DNA of 64,000 bases from Granulicella sapmiensis (GCA_026225395.1 JAMFSR010000011.1:62001-126000), one strand, 5' to 3'; numbered from the stretch's first letter, positions 1 through 8,200 are shown. Made by a program: numbers and translations. Notes: a model not told the origin generated them from the letters alone.

Positions 1-144
1 TGGGCCATCCATGAGTTCGCGCAGGGCGAACTCCCGGCGCGAAAAGTCCGGTGGGGATGCGGCCTCCGGTGTGCTTTCATGCGGCCATGGAGGTGGGGGC
101 GCGCCTGTCTCCTCTGTCACTTGTGCGTCTAACTCATCAGTCAT
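1..144 (-). CDS. N-terminal fragment of an unidentified protein (cut by window start)
   Basis: An ATG on the minus strand at 144 opens a frame that stays open for all 48 codons to the window edge. The visible part begins MTDELDAQVTEE and is acidic and then proline-rich (APPPPWPHES), ending in a more folded-looking stretch with FSRREFALRELM. There is no signal peptide. The start faces away from the esterase at 212, so the roughly 70 bp between them would be a divergent promoter region. I do not recognise the family from 48 residues. That it is coding is inferred from the open frame and the plausible composition. Confidence 0.45.
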   Translation of the reverse strand, partial: MTDELDAQVTEETGAPPPPWPHESTPEAASPPDFSRREFALRELMDGP

Positions 145-211
145 TGCATCTCAACCTATGGCACGTGCGTACTTCTTGTGAGTCCGCTGCTGGAGACGGC
201 CCCTAACTCGC

Positions 212-1858
212 ATGAAGCAACCGTGTAACCGAATCATTGTCGCACTCGTCTTTGCCCTTACCGCAACGTCCAGTCTTTGCGCGCAGACATCCTGTAAATC
301 CCTTCGCCACGTCGCGATTCCCGCGGCATCCATAGGCCTCGCTACTACGGGTGCTGTTGTGACCTCGGCTTCGCATGGCCATGAAGAGGGGACGGGATAC
401 TGCAAGGTGCTCGGCCGTATTCACCCCGTCGATCCCGCGGCTGACGATATTCGCTTTGAGCTGAACCTTCCGGACAACTGGAACTCGAAGGCGCTTCAGA
501 TTGGCGGAGGCACATTCGATGGCTATCTGGCGGCTGCTGCCGGGCGGGGAAGGACAGCTGTCGGCATCAAGTCCGCAATGCCGCCGCTGGCGCAGGGTTA
601 CGCTACGTTTGGGTCGGACGCAGGCCATCATACGAGCTACTTTCCGCTGCCCGATGCGATCAATGCCGTCAACGCCAGGTTCGCGCGCAACAAGGAGATG
701 CAGCAGAACTTCGCGGGAGATGCGCTGAAGAAGGTCCACGACGTTGTGGTCGTTCTCCTGAAACAGCGCTACGGTCAAACGGCGACCCGCATGTATTTCA
801 TCGGGGGATCTACGGGCGGGCGCGAGGCGCTCAAGGTAGCGCAGCGCTATCCGAACGACTATGACGGGGTTCTTGCGGCCTATGCTGCCTGGGACCAGAT
901 CGAGCTCGATCTGCAGTTCATACGCACGGCGCAGGCGCTCTATGCGCACGGCGGCTATCTTGGCTACTCCCAGACCAAGCTGATCCAGCACACGGTGATG
1001 AAAGCCTGCGACGCGCAGGATGGTCTGCGGGACGGCATCGTGTCCGATCCTGATGGATGTCATGTTGACCCGGCAACGCTGCGCTGCCCGGACGGTCATG
1101 CGCATCACGGATGTCTTTCCGATGCCCAGCTTCATACACTGGTTACGTTCGCGACGCCGCAGCGGACTACAACGCCTGTGTCGGATGGTGTCGAATCCAT
1201 CCCTGGCTACAACGTGCTTTCCGGCGCGGACCTGACGACTGCTCTCGGGATCCTTCCGTTTCCGCTGCACAATCCCGTTTTTCTCTTCAACTCTTTCGGC
1301 TATGTGATCGGGTCGGATGTGCTGCGGAACTTCCTTACGGTGGGGCCGCACTATGATGCTCGCAACTTCGATACGACGACCGGCCAGCCCAAATCGGCGG
1401 ATACGTCGTACGCTCCCGGCGGCGCGGGCATATGGCATGCGGAGGTGATGCAGCAGGCGCTGGAAGTGGATGCGACCAATGCCAACCTTGCGCCGTTTGT
1501 GGAGCATGGCGGCAAGCTGATCCTGGTGCATGGCACTACGGACAACATCATTCCTACGAACTCTTCGGTGGACTACTACCGTCGGCTGCAGTCGACGATG
1601 GGAGTGGAACGAACGGCTTCGTTTGCGCGGTTGTATATCATCCCGGGATTGGGGCATGGGTTTGGGAAGTTCGATGCGGGGTTCGATACGGTAGGGACGC
1701 TGGATGCGTGGGTGGATCGCGGGGTTACGCCACGGGATTTGGTGGTGATGGATAACCACTCGGGGCGGACGCGGCCTTTGTGTGAGTATCCGGCTTATCC
1801 ACGGTATGAGGCGGGTGATCCGAAGGTGGCAGGGAGTTTTCGGTGTGTGCGGCCTTAA
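212..1858 (+). CDS. Secreted tannase / feruloyl esterase family protein
   Basis: A 548-residue protein of the tannase/feruloyl esterase family, alpha/beta-hydrolases that cleave ester bonds of plant phenolics such as gallate or ferulate esters. Residues 1-24 form a signal peptide (hydrophobic IIVALVFALTATSS then CAQ), so it acts outside the cytoplasm. The nucleophile elbow GGSTGGRE lies at about 198-205 (Ser about 200). Around 265-283 is the Asp-rich CDAQDGLRDGIVSDPDGC segment, typical of the calcium-binding lid. A C-terminal HGTTDNIIP segment and the later LGHGFG carry the likely Asp and His of the triad. Length fits the family. The ATG at 212 gives the signal peptide directly. It stands alone, followed by a long repeat-rich gap. 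The exact substrate cannot be read from sequence. Confidence 0.88.
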   Translation: MKQPCNRIIVALVFALTATSSLCAQTSCKSLRHVAIPAASIGLATTGAVVTSASHGHEEGTGYCKVLGRIHPVDPAADDIRFELNLPDNWNSKALQIGGGTFDGYLAAAAGRGRTAVGIKSAMPPLAQGYATFGSDAGHHTSYFPLPDAINAVNARFARNKEMQQNFAGDALKKVHDVVVVLLKQRYGQTATRMYFIGGSTGGREALKVAQRYPNDYDGVLAAYAAWDQIELDLQFIRTAQALYAHGGYLGYSQTKLIQHTVMKACDAQDGLRDGIVSDPDGCHVDPATLRCPDGHAHHGCLSDAQLHTLVTFATPQRTTTPVSDGVESIPGYNVLSGADLTTALGILPFPLHNPVFLFNSFGYVIGSDVLRNFLTVGPHYDARNFDTTTGQPKSADTSYAPGGAGIWHAEVMQQALEVDATNANLAPFVEHGGKLILVHGTTDNIIPTNSSVDYYRRLQSTMGVERTASFARLYIIPGLGHGFGKFDAGFDTVGTLDAWVDRGVTPRDLVVMDNHSGRTRPLCEYPAYPRYEAGDPKVAGSFRCVRP

Positions 1859-1873
1859 GATGGTGCTGGTTGG

Positions 1874-1906
1874 TTGGAGATCGGGACGCAGAGGTTGCGC
1901 GAAGGG
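1874..1906. repeat. ACGCAGAGG-type intergenic element, degenerate copy
   Basis: Shares the order TTGGAGATCGGGA, ACGCAGAGG, GCGAAGGG with clearer copies at 2336-2388 and 6405-6459, and a diverged copy at 45080-45122. All copies lie outside genes. Function unknown. Confidence 0.4.
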
Positions 1907-1931
1907 CTGGCGTTGTTTCTCCTCGAAGGCC

Positions 1932-1982
1932 GGGGCTGAAGCCCCTTTTTTCTGGAGGCAGGTTCAGTGGGCTAAAGCCCAC
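1932..1982. repeat. Pair of GGCTRAAGCC palindromes
   Basis: GGGGCTGAAGCCCC followed by a T run (1932-1950) and then GTGGGCTAAAGCCCAC (1967-1982). The same palindrome core recurs at 10659, 13929-13984 and 18092-18171. Lying directly after the esterase gene, the first copy with its T run could also end transcription. Confidence 0.65.
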
Positions 1983-2045
1983 TGCTAATCCGGAGGGGCA
2001 ACGGCAACGGCAACAGCGACGACGGGGTGGGTTGGGGTTTTGGTG

Positions 2046-2088
2046 TTCCCCACTCATGACGATGAGACCGTCATGAATGGGCCACCCG
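2046..2088. repeat. CCCCAC...GGGCCACCC hairpin repeat, copy 1
   Basis: TTCCCCACT, then inverted arms CATGACG / CGTCATG around a short loop, then AATGGGCCACCC. Flanks match copies at 2494, 5107, 9471, 9648 and 45304, but the arm sequence here differs from the CATCGCGC / GCGCGATG arms of most copies while still pairing perfectly. Confidence 0.65.
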
Positions 2089-2335
2089 GGGGGTTGTGCG
2101 GCTATGGGAAGTCGTTGCCCTTCGGCTTTGGTCAGGGGTCCGATGACAGGGCAGGGTGTTGTCGGCTGTTCGCTGTTGGGTGTTTGCTGCGTTTTAATTA
2201 GGGTGCCTACGACAAAGTTGTGTTGAGCATGGTCATCACCACTTTGCTGAATGCCTTATCCCCGTAGAGGGAAAGCGTGCGTCGTCGGGCGGAAGAGAGA
2301 TTTTGTTGCGATGGATTGGAGCGTGTGCGGGGTTG

Positions 2336-2388
2336 TTGGAGATCGGGAACGCAGAGGGCGCGAAGGTTACGCAGTGGGCGCAAAGGGG
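2336..2388. repeat. ACGCAGAGG-type intergenic element
   Basis: Contains TTGGAGATCGGGAACGCAG followed by GGGCGCGAAGGTTACGC and GGGCGCAAAGG. The internal near-repeats (ACGCAGAGGGCGC, ACGCAGTGGGCGC) give it a tandem look. A matching copy lies at 6405-6459. Confidence 0.55.
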
Positions 2389-2493
2389 ACTTGGCTCATC
2401 GGATTTTGTTGCTGAGATGAGGATCAGGCGGACGCAGATTCTCTTGGGGAATGACAACAAGAAAGGCAACGGCTTGCTGGATTGAGGGTCGGT

Positions 2494-2539
2494 GTTCCCC
2501 ACTCATTGCGCGAAGGGATGCGCGATGAGTGGGCTACCC
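2494..2539. repeat. CCCCAC...GGGCCACCC hairpin repeat, copy 2
   Basis: TTCCCCACTCAT, arms TGCGCG / CGCGAT around GAAGGGATG, then GAGTGGGCTACCC. It ends about 40 bp before the start of the first alcohol dehydrogenase, so it lies in that gene's upstream region. Confidence 0.65.
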
Positions 2540-2582
2540 AGGGAGTTGCCGGTCGCGGATACAATCGGCGAAGGAGCTTCTT

Positions 2583-3620
2583 ATGAAATCGTTTGGCTAC
2601 GCCGCCCAGAGCAAGACCTCACCTCTTACACCTTTTGACTTCGAACGCCGCGAGCCTAATCCGGATGATGTTGTTGTCTCGATTGAATACTCCGGCATCT
2701 GTCACTCCGATATTCACCAGGCCCGCGATGAGTGGGGTGGAAGCATTTATCCGATGGTGCCGGGCCATGAGATCGTCGGGAAGGTTACGGCGGTTGGGTC
2801 TAACGTTAGCAAGTTCAAGGTCGGCGATCTGGCGGGCGTTGGCGTGATTGTGGACTCGTGCCGTGTGTGCGAGAACTGCAAGGCGGATGCGCAGCAGTAT
2901 TGCGTGAAGGGCGCGGTCGAAACGTATAACAAGCTCGACTATACGGGTGCGCCGACGTATGGCGGTTACTCGAACAACATTGTGTGTCACCAGGCGTATG
3001 TGCATACGATCAGTCCGAAGCTGGACCTTGCGGCGGTGGCGCCGTTGCTGTGTGCGGGGATTACGACGTACTCGCCGCTGCGGCACTGGAAAGTTGGGCC
3101 GGGGCAGAAGGTTGGCATCATCGGGCTTGGCGGGCTGGGACACATGGGGCTGAAGTTTGCGCACAGCTTTGGAGCGCATGTGGTGCAGTTCACGACGTCG
3201 GAGAGCAAGATCGACGACGCGAAGAAGCTGGGCGCGGATGAGGTGGTGATCTCGAAGGATGCCGCGGCGATGGCGAAGCATGCGGCTAGCTTTGACTTCA
3301 TTCTGGATTGCATTTCGGCGCCGCATGACATCAATGCTTACCTGGGTTTGCTTCGGCTGAATGGGACGCTATGCCTGGTGGGATTGCCGGAGACGCCGCT
3401 GTCGGTGGCGCCGTTTTCGGTGGTTGCGTTTCGGCGGTCATTGGCTGGATCGGGCATCGGAGGCATGCAGGAGACGCAGGAGATGCTGGACTACTGCGCG
3501 GAGAAGAACATCGTTGCGGATATCGAGCTGACCAGCTATGACAAGCTTGCGGAAGCTTATGAGCGCGTGATCAAGGGTGATGTGAAGTACCGGTTTGTGT
3601 TGGATAACACGACGCTGTAG
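2583..3620 (+). CDS. Zinc-dependent NAD(P) alcohol dehydrogenase (YahK/CAD-like), copy 1
   Basis: A 345-residue medium-chain dehydrogenase/reductase of the cinnamyl-alcohol-dehydrogenase branch that includes E. coli YahK; these are cytoplasmic aldehyde reductases, usually NADPH-linked. Catalytic zinc ligands are visible as GICHSD (Cys40), GHE (His62-Glu63) and a later Cys157. Structural zinc ligands are Cys93, 96, 99 and 107. The Rossmann motif GLGGLGHMG is at 181-189. The ATG at 2583 has an AAGGAG 8-12 nt upstream and aligns with the start of the second copy, so upstream in-frame codons are discarded. A terminator-like hairpin follows at 3634. The gene is one half of a tandem duplication with 3881-4924. 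Substrate unknown. Confidence 0.9.
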   Translation: MKSFGYAAQSKTSPLTPFDFERREPNPDDVVVSIEYSGICHSDIHQARDEWGGSIYPMVPGHEIVGKVTAVGSNVSKFKVGDLAGVGVIVDSCRVCENCKADAQQYCVKGAVETYNKLDYTGAPTYGGYSNNIVCHQAYVHTISPKLDLAAVAPLLCAGITTYSPLRHWKVGPGQKVGIIGLGGLGHMGLKFAHSFGAHVVQFTTSESKIDDAKKLGADEVVISKDAAAMAKHAASFDFILDCISAPHDINAYLGLLRLNGTLCLVGLPETPLSVAPFSVVAFRRSLAGSGIGGMQETQEMLDYCAEKNIVADIELTSYDKLAEAYERVIKGDVKYRFVLDNTTL

Positions 3621-3633
3621 GGCTTGTGGAATG

Positions 3634-3671
3634 GAGGCGGTGCGGCCGGTTAGTCGTGCCGCCTCTTTTTT
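3634..3671 (+). terminator. Rho-independent terminator after alcohol dehydrogenase copy 1
   Basis: GAGGCGG ... CCGCCTC stem followed by TTTTTT, 14 bp after the stop codon. The same stem-loop in slightly changed form follows the second copy at 4938, showing that it was duplicated with the gene. Confidence 0.75.
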
Positions 3672-3680
3672 GTCGTGAGG

Positions 3681-3781
3681 AGGGAAAAAGCAAAGGCAAG
3701 AACGGGAGGAAGCGGGTTCCTCGCGTTGCTCGGAATGGAAAAGCGAAGAAAGGCAAGGGCAACAGCAACAGCAACAGCAGA
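3681..3781. repeat. Duplicated downstream block with GCAACAG run, copy 1
   Basis: AAGAACGGGAGGAAGCGGGT, GTTGCTCGGAA and a GGCAAGGGCAACAGCAACAG run. It matches 4982-5081 after the second dehydrogenase, so the duplicated unit comprises gene, terminator and this tail. GCAAC-rich runs also occur at 1995 and 10686. Confidence 0.6.
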
Positions 3782-3880
3782 TCCCCTTCGAGGATGACAG
3801 AAAGAAAAGCAAGAGCGTCCGACCAGCGAATCCCTCTCCTCTTCTAAGACATCCAATTGCAACAGGAGAATTTCGCGAAC

Positions 3881-4924
3881 ATGATTAAGACGCACGGCTA
3901 TGCTGCCCAGTCCGCTACTACGCCTCTGGCATCCTTCGATTACGAACACCGGTCTCCGGGGCCGAAAGACGTTCACATTGCGATTAATTTTTGTGGCATC
4001 TGCCACTCGGATATTCACCAGGCGCGCAACGAGTGGGGCAATGCGATTTATCCGATGGTTCCCGGTCACGAGATTGTCGGCACGGTGAAGGCTGTGGGTG
4101 CTGAGGTTACGAAGTTCGAGGTGGGAGATACGGCGGCGATCGGATGTATGGTCGATTCGTGTCGCACTTGCGCGAGCTGCAAGGCTGGGGAAGAGCAGTA
4201 CTGCGATCGGCACGAGACGGTGTTTACGTATAACTCGAAGGACTAGGAAGGCAAGCTGACGTTCGGCGGCTATGGCGACAACATTGTGGCTGACGAGGCG
4301 TATGTGCTGAAGGTGCCGGCGAATCTTGATCCGGCTGCGGCTGCTCCGCTGCTGTGCGCGGGGATTACGACCTACTCGCCCTTGAAGCACTGGGGTGCGG
4401 GGCCGGGTAAGAAGATCGGCGTTGTGGGTCTTGGCGGGTTGGGGCACATGGGGCTGAAGTTCTCGCATGCGTTCGGCGCGAAGACGGTGATGTTTACGAC
4501 CTCGCCGGGCAAAGTGGAAGATGCGAAGAAGCTGGGCGCCGATGAGGTGATCCTGACGAAGGAGCCGAACTGGCATGCGGAACATGCGGGGACGTTTGAT
4601 TTCATTCTCGATTGCGTGTCGGCGGACCATGACATCAATCCTTACCTTGCGCTGCTAAAGCGGGATGCGGTGTACTGCACGGTGGGTGTGCCGGAAGATC
4701 CGATCAAGATTGCGGCGTTCTCCGTGGTTGGAGGACGGAAGCATGTGACGGGGTCGGCGATTGGCGGGATCAAGGAGACGCAGGAGATGCTTGATTTCTG
4801 CGGGGAGCAGAATATTGTTTCCGACATTGAGATGACGACTTACGACAAGCTGGAAGAGGCTTGGACGCGGGTGGTGAAGGGCGATGTGAAGTATCGGTTT
4901 GTGCTGGACAACACGAGCTTGTAG
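3881..4924 (+). pseudogene. Zinc alcohol dehydrogenase copy 2, interrupted by an in-frame TAG
   Basis: Close paralogue of the gene at 2583. From the ATG at 3881 (AGGAGAA 11 nt upstream) the frame runs to a TAG at 4244-4246, codon 122, and then continues in the same frame to a normal stop at 4924, giving 347 codons in full. The first part keeps GICHSD, GHE and the structural Cys cluster. The second part keeps the Rossmann motif GLGGLGHMG and the complete C-terminus. No frameshift or other stop is visible and codon use looks normal on both sides, so the mutation is recent, or it is a sequencing error, or the stop is suppressed. A GTG at 4286 could in principle start the C-terminal part, but without the zinc domain it should be inactive. 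Confidence 0.8.
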
Positions 4925-4937
4925 TTGGTTGCAGGGA

Positions 4938-4973
4938 GGGCGGTGCGGCCTGTTGGCCGTGCCGCCCTTTTTT
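4938..4973 (+). terminator. Rho-independent terminator after alcohol dehydrogenase copy 2
   Basis: GGGCGG..CGGCC TGTT GGCCG..CCGCCC followed by TTTTTT, 14 bp after the stop codon. Homologous to the terminator at 3634 and more symmetrical. Confidence 0.8.
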
Positions 4974-4981
4974 GTGGTGGG

Positions 4982-5081
4982 GAGGAAAAGAGCAACGGCA
5001 AGAACGGGAGGAAGCGGGTTCCTCCCGTTGCTCGGAACGGAAAGAAAGAAAAGCAAGTGCAAGGGCAACTGCAACTGCAAC
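4982..5081. repeat. Duplicated downstream block with GCAACTG run, copy 2
   Basis: AAGAACGGGAGGAAGCGGGT and GTTGCTCGGAACGG as in 3681-3781, ending in a GGCAACTGCAACTGCAACTG run. Together with the hairpin repeat at 5107 it fills the space between the rightward dehydrogenase and the leftward lactonase-like gene. Confidence 0.6.
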
Positions 5082-5106
5082 TGCTTGCGGGTGTTAGCGG
5101 TTGAGG

Positions 5107-5151
5107 TTCCCCACCTATCGCGCGAAAGGATGCGCGATGAATGGGCCACCC
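5107..5151. repeat. CCCCAC...GGGCCACCC hairpin repeat, copy 3
   Basis: TTCCCCACC, arms ATCGCGC / GCGCGAT around GAAAGGAT, then GAATGGGCCACCC. It ends about 10 bp from the stop codon of the leftward gene at 5162, so it lies at a gene end. Confidence 0.65.
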
Positions 5152-5161
5152 ATTGTTGTGG

Positions 5162-6322
5162 CTAGAGGAACTGGGTGTACATGGGGGTGTTGGCTTCTAC
5201 GGTTTTGGGCTGTTCCGTGATGTGGCCGGTAGTGGGGTCGTGGGCGAAGATGGTTACGGTGGACGAGCCCTGGTTGGAGCAGAGGAGCCAGTGGCGGGTG
5301 GGGTCGAAGGTGATGATGCGGGGGACGGTGCCGCCGCACTTGAGGCGTTGCTGCTCGGTGAGCAGGCCGGACTTGGCGTCGACGCGGTAGACCGAGAGGG
5401 AGTTTTCGCCCCGGGTGCAGGTGTAGAGGAAGCGGCCGTCGTCGCTGACGAGGACTTCGCAGCCGGTGTTGCCGGTGAGGGCCGAGCCCATGGCGAGCGT
5501 GGAGATGGTGCTGTTGGGGCGCAGCGTCATGGTGGCTTTATGGGCGTGCGCGGACCAGTCGTAGAGGTCGATGGTGCAATCGAGTTCGTGGACGCAGTAG
5601 ACCCACTTGCCGTTGGGGTGGAAGGCTACGTGGCGGGGGCCGGAGCCGGCGCGGGCGGTGATGCGATTGGGTGTGCCGAGGATTGCGCTTGAGGTGCGCG
5701 AGGGCGTGATGGGGAAGACTTCGATGGCGTCTTCGCCGAGGTTGCAGACGAGGACGAAGTCGTTGTTGGGGGAGATGGTGGTGCAGTGCATGTGCGGGGC
5801 TTCCTGGCGGTCGGCGACGGGGCCGAGGGAGCCGCAGGCGGGGTTGTTGCGGCAGTCGAAGTTGGTGGTGGCTTCGCGGAGCGAGCCATCGGGGTTGAGG
5901 CCGAAGGCGGCCATGGTGCCGCCGGGGTAGTTGGCGACGAAGGCACTTTGGCCGGTGCGGTCGACGGAGACGAAGCAGGGGCCGTCGCCCTGCGAGCTTA
6001 CGGTGTTGATGAGGGTGAGGGTGGCGTGGGTGGGGTCGACGCGGTAGGCCTGGACGCCGGCGGTTTTGCCGGTGCCTTCGATCACGGTGTACATGACCGG
6101 GAGCTTCGGGTGCATGGCGAAGAAGTCGGGGCGGGGCGCGGCGGCGGCAAGTTCGGGTTTGCCGAGGTCGCCGGTGGTGGCGTTCCAGGTGGCACGGTAG
6201 ATGCCTTCGCCTTTGTCGGTGCCTATGAAGACCCACTTGGGGGTGGTGGCTTGGGCGAAGCTGCGGAGGGCGAAGGGGAAGGCTGCGGAGGCTGCGAGGA
6301 AGTGGCGGCGGGTCGTGTTCAT
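5162..6322 (-). CDS. Exported lactonase-family beta-propeller protein
   Basis: A 386-residue protein resembling the 6-phosphogluconolactonase-like seven-bladed propellers (lactonase family). The N-terminus has TRRHFLAASAAFPFALRSFA, a Tat-like signal with an RR pair, so export is likely. Blade-type repeats follow, for example GTDKGEGIYRATWN near 35-50, HPKLPVMYTVIEG, FVANYPGGTMAAF, and SGPRHVAFHPNGKWVYCVHE near 235-255. Enzyme activity is not assured, because many exported members have no demonstrated substrate. It lies downstream of two other leftward genes (6565 and 7029), the latter another propeller. A 242-bp gap with an ACGCRGAGG element separates it from 6565. The start is the ATG immediately before the twin-arginine-type leader. 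Confidence 0.8.
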   Translation of the reverse strand: MNTTRRHFLAASAAFPFALRSFAQATTPKWVFIGTDKGEGIYRATWNATTGDLGKPELAAAAPRPDFFAMHPKLPVMYTVIEGTGKTAGVQAYRVDPTHATLTLINTVSSQGDGPCFVSVDRTGQSAFVANYPGGTMAAFGLNPDGSLREATTNFDCRNNPACGSLGPVADRQEAPHMHCTTISPNNDFVLVCNLGEDAIEVFPITPSRTSSAILGTPNRITARAGSGPRHVAFHPNGKWVYCVHELDCTIDLYDWSAHAHKATMTLRPNSTISTLAMGSALTGNTGCEVLVSDDGRFLYTCTRGENSLSVYRVDAKSGLLTEQQRLKCGGTVPRIITFDPTRHWLLCSNQGSSTVTIFAHDPTTGHITEQPKTVEANTPMYTQFL

Positions 6323-6404
6323 CGTCAGCCAGTGTACGGGATTTGGCGGGAAGTGGGTGCAGCTCAGGGTTGAGTATGGGTCCTGATGGTGAATTTTGCG
6401 GGTT

Positions 6405-6459
6405 TGTTGGAGTACGGGAACGCGGAGGGTGCAAAGGTAACGCAGAGGACGCGGAGGGC
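6405..6459. repeat. ACGCRGAGG-type intergenic element
   Basis: GTTGGAGTACGGGAACGCGG, AGGGTGCAAAGGTAACGCAG and GACGCGGAGGG. Same plan as 2336-2388. It occupies the 242-bp space between two leftward genes. Confidence 0.55.
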
Positions 6460-6564
6460 ATCGTCGCAGGGCTTCGGCACGGGCAGATAGATGGGGGCGG
6501 TCGCGCTGAACGGATTAGCAGATGGTGTGAAGAACAGACAAAGGCAACCGCAGATTCCCGGGGA

Positions 6565-7011
6565 CTAGATTTCGCTGGCTACGGTGTTGGGTTCGCCGGG
6601 GTTGATGAAGTCGAGCTCGGCGGGGTGGGCGTCCTGGTTGATGACCGGGAGGCTGGGGAGGAAGTCGGTGCGGCCGGCTTCTTTGACGACGGCCTGGGCC
6701 TGGTCGAGGACTTCTTCGATGGTCATGGTGTACATCTCGCGGCCGTTGTCGTAGCCGGACTCGATGGCCTGCTTGAGGTAGCGGCCTGCGATCTGGGCGG
6801 CGAGGTAGTCGGTGATGACTTTGCCGGTGCGCTTCTTCTGCTCGACCCAGGCCATGTTGGGCATGGCGATCCAGAGCGGGCGGCCGTTGACGGCGAAGCG
6901 GATGTCAGTGGCGTCGGCGTGGCGCGTGGCGATGGCGACGACGGTGCCTTTCCAGACGCAGTGCTGGACTTCACCGGTCCAGCGATCTTTAGCTATGAAG
7001 TCTTCATACAT
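6565..7011 (-). CDS. Conserved-looking hypothetical protein, 148 aa
   Basis: A soluble 148-residue protein starting MYEDFIAKDRWTGEVQ. It has no signal peptide or membrane segment. Features that can be seen are a beta-rich first half (VWKGTVVAIATRHADATDIRF, then RPLWIAMPNMAWVEQ) and a helical second half (DYLAAQIAGRYLKQAIESG, then EEVLDQAQAVVKEA). I do not recognise a family. The start lies only 17 bp after the stop of the upstream YVTN propeller gene, so the two are probably co-transcribed. Coding is supported by the amino-acid composition and by this tight spacing. Confidence 0.7.
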   Translation of the reverse strand: MYEDFIAKDRWTGEVQHCVWKGTVVAIATRHADATDIRFAVNGRPLWIAMPNMAWVEQKKRTGKVITDYLAAQIAGRYLKQAIESGYDNGREMYTMTIEEVLDQAQAVVKEAGRTDFLPSLPVINQDAHPAELDFINPGEPNTVASEI

Positions 7012-7028
7012 GGCTCTCTCAGGCTAAC

Positions 7029-8063
7029 TCAGTGGGCGGCATCCGTCCAAGCTGCGTCTGTCCAGGCCATGGCGTCTACGCCGGGGGCGAGGTGGATGGT
7101 TGGGCCGAGGGTCCACTGCTCGGGGTGGGCGGAGCGGATGTCGAGGACTTCGACGGCGCCGTTGGCGGCGCAGCTCATGTAGGCGCGGCCGTCGTGGACG
7201 AGGAAGGAGATGACTTCGGCGTTGGTAGGGATGGTGCGGACGACGGTCCAGGTGTGGAGGTCGACGATGTTGAGGACGCCGGGGCCTTCTTTGAGGGCGT
7301 GGTCTTTGAGGGCGCCGACGAGGAGATAGCGGCCGTCGGGGGTGGGCTGGGTGACGTAGGGCGTGCCTTCGGTGGGGATCCAGCGACTGAGGGTGTTGGT
7401 CTGGGTGTCGATGACGGCGACGCGGGGGTTGTCCCAGTCGGAGGTGAAGACCCAGCGGTTGTCGTTGGAGACGGCGGCGCGCTGCACGGTTTTGGTGAGG
7501 GGGATGACCTTGATGAGCTTGCGGGTTTTGAGGTCGAGGACGCTCATGGAGCCCGAGCCGACGTTGGCGGTGTAGGCGTGGCGGCCGTCGGGGGAGATGC
7601 CGAAGACGTGGGACTGCGGGGCGCCGGTGGGGATTTGGCCGAGGACTTTATCGGTCTTGGGGTTGACGATGTCGATGGCGTTGTCGAGCTCGGCGGAGAC
7701 GTAGAGGAGGCCGTCGGAGCCGAAGAGCGGCTTGTGGGGGCGGACGGGGTGGCCGAGGTCGATGCTTTTGATGACCTTGGCCTGGTGGAGGTCGATGACG
7801 TCGATGAACTGGCCATTGGTGCCTTCTTTGCCGACGCCGGTGTTGCTGTAGATGGGGACGTAGGCGAGTCTTTCGTCCTTGCTGAGGACGATTTCGTGGC
7901 CGTTGACGCCTACGTTGATGGCTGTGAGGAGTTTGCCGCTGGTTGGGTCTACTAAATCCACGGCGTGCTGCTTCTGGTTGATGACGATGAGGGTGCCGCT
8001 GGTGGTTTGGGCTGGCAGCGCAGAGGCTGCGCAAAACGTTAATGTGAGCAAGAAGAAGCGCAT
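7029..8063 (-). CDS. Exported YVTN-type beta-propeller protein
   Basis: A 344-residue protein with a signal peptide (MRFFLLTLTFCAASALPAQT) followed by about seven beta-propeller repeats of the YVTN type, for example TLIVINQKQHAVDLVDP, LLYVSAELDNAIDIVNP and GRHAYTANVGSGSMSVLDL. Such proteins fold as exported propellers that bind partners or act in cofactor or metal processes; no specific role can be read here. The ATG at 8063, preceded by GGAG, places the signal peptide at the very N-terminus, so the longer upstream frame is discarded. The last residues contain a small duplication, AWTDAAWTDAAH. It is the first gene of a leftward set with 6565 and perhaps 5162, divergent from the DUF481 gene at 8201. 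Confidence 0.8.
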   Translation of the reverse strand: MRFFLLTLTFCAASALPAQTTSGTLIVINQKQHAVDLVDPTSGKLLTAINVGVNGHEIVLSKDERLAYVPIYSNTGVGKEGTNGQFIDVIDLHQAKVIKSIDLGHPVRPHKPLFGSDGLLYVSAELDNAIDIVNPKTDKVLGQIPTGAPQSHVFGISPDGRHAYTANVGSGSMSVLDLKTRKLIKVIPLTKTVQRAAVSNDNRWVFTSDWDNPRVAVIDTQTNTLSRWIPTEGTPYVTQPTPDGRYLLVGALKDHALKEGPGVLNIVDLHTWTVVRTIPTNAEVISFLVHDGRAYMSCAANGAVEVLDIRSAHPEQWTLGPTIHLAPGVDAMAWTDAAWTDAAH

Positions 8064-8200
8064 CAAAAAATCTCCGGGTACGTCCAACCGTGAGAACGAA
8101 AGCAAACGTCAACCTACACTGCCTGATCGACGAAGCACAAGCCGAAGCCATTTCCTGGCCTGCCCGACGGCATTTACTCTAGATCGAAGGAGACCGATTC

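Larger units (their letters stand above)
1859..2582. other. Gene-free, repeat-rich intergenic region
   Basis: About 720 bp without a convincing gene between the esterase and the alcohol dehydrogenase. It holds a degenerate ACGCAGAGG-type element (1874-1906), a pair of GGCTRAAGCC palindromes (1932-1982), a run of GCAACGGCAACGGCAACAG (about 1995-2020), a CCCCAC...GGGCCACCC hairpin repeat (2046-2088), a second ACGCAGAGG element (2336-2388) and another hairpin repeat (2494-2539). Short open frames here have repetitive composition and no good ribosome binding site. The promoter of the following gene should lie in the last part, but I cannot point to clear -35/-10 boxes. Confidence 0.7.

Noticed and set aside
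203-1759. Long minus-strand open frame across the esterase gene
   Set aside because: It is Arg/His-rich, lies opposite a gene with clear signal peptide and catalytic motifs, and has no recognisable domain. It is a high-GC shadow.
4244-4246. Pyrrolysine or other recoded TAG
   Set aside because: No pyrrolysine system is known to me for this group, the enzyme family does not need one, and the paralogue has no TAG at the corresponding place. A mutation or sequencing error is simpler.
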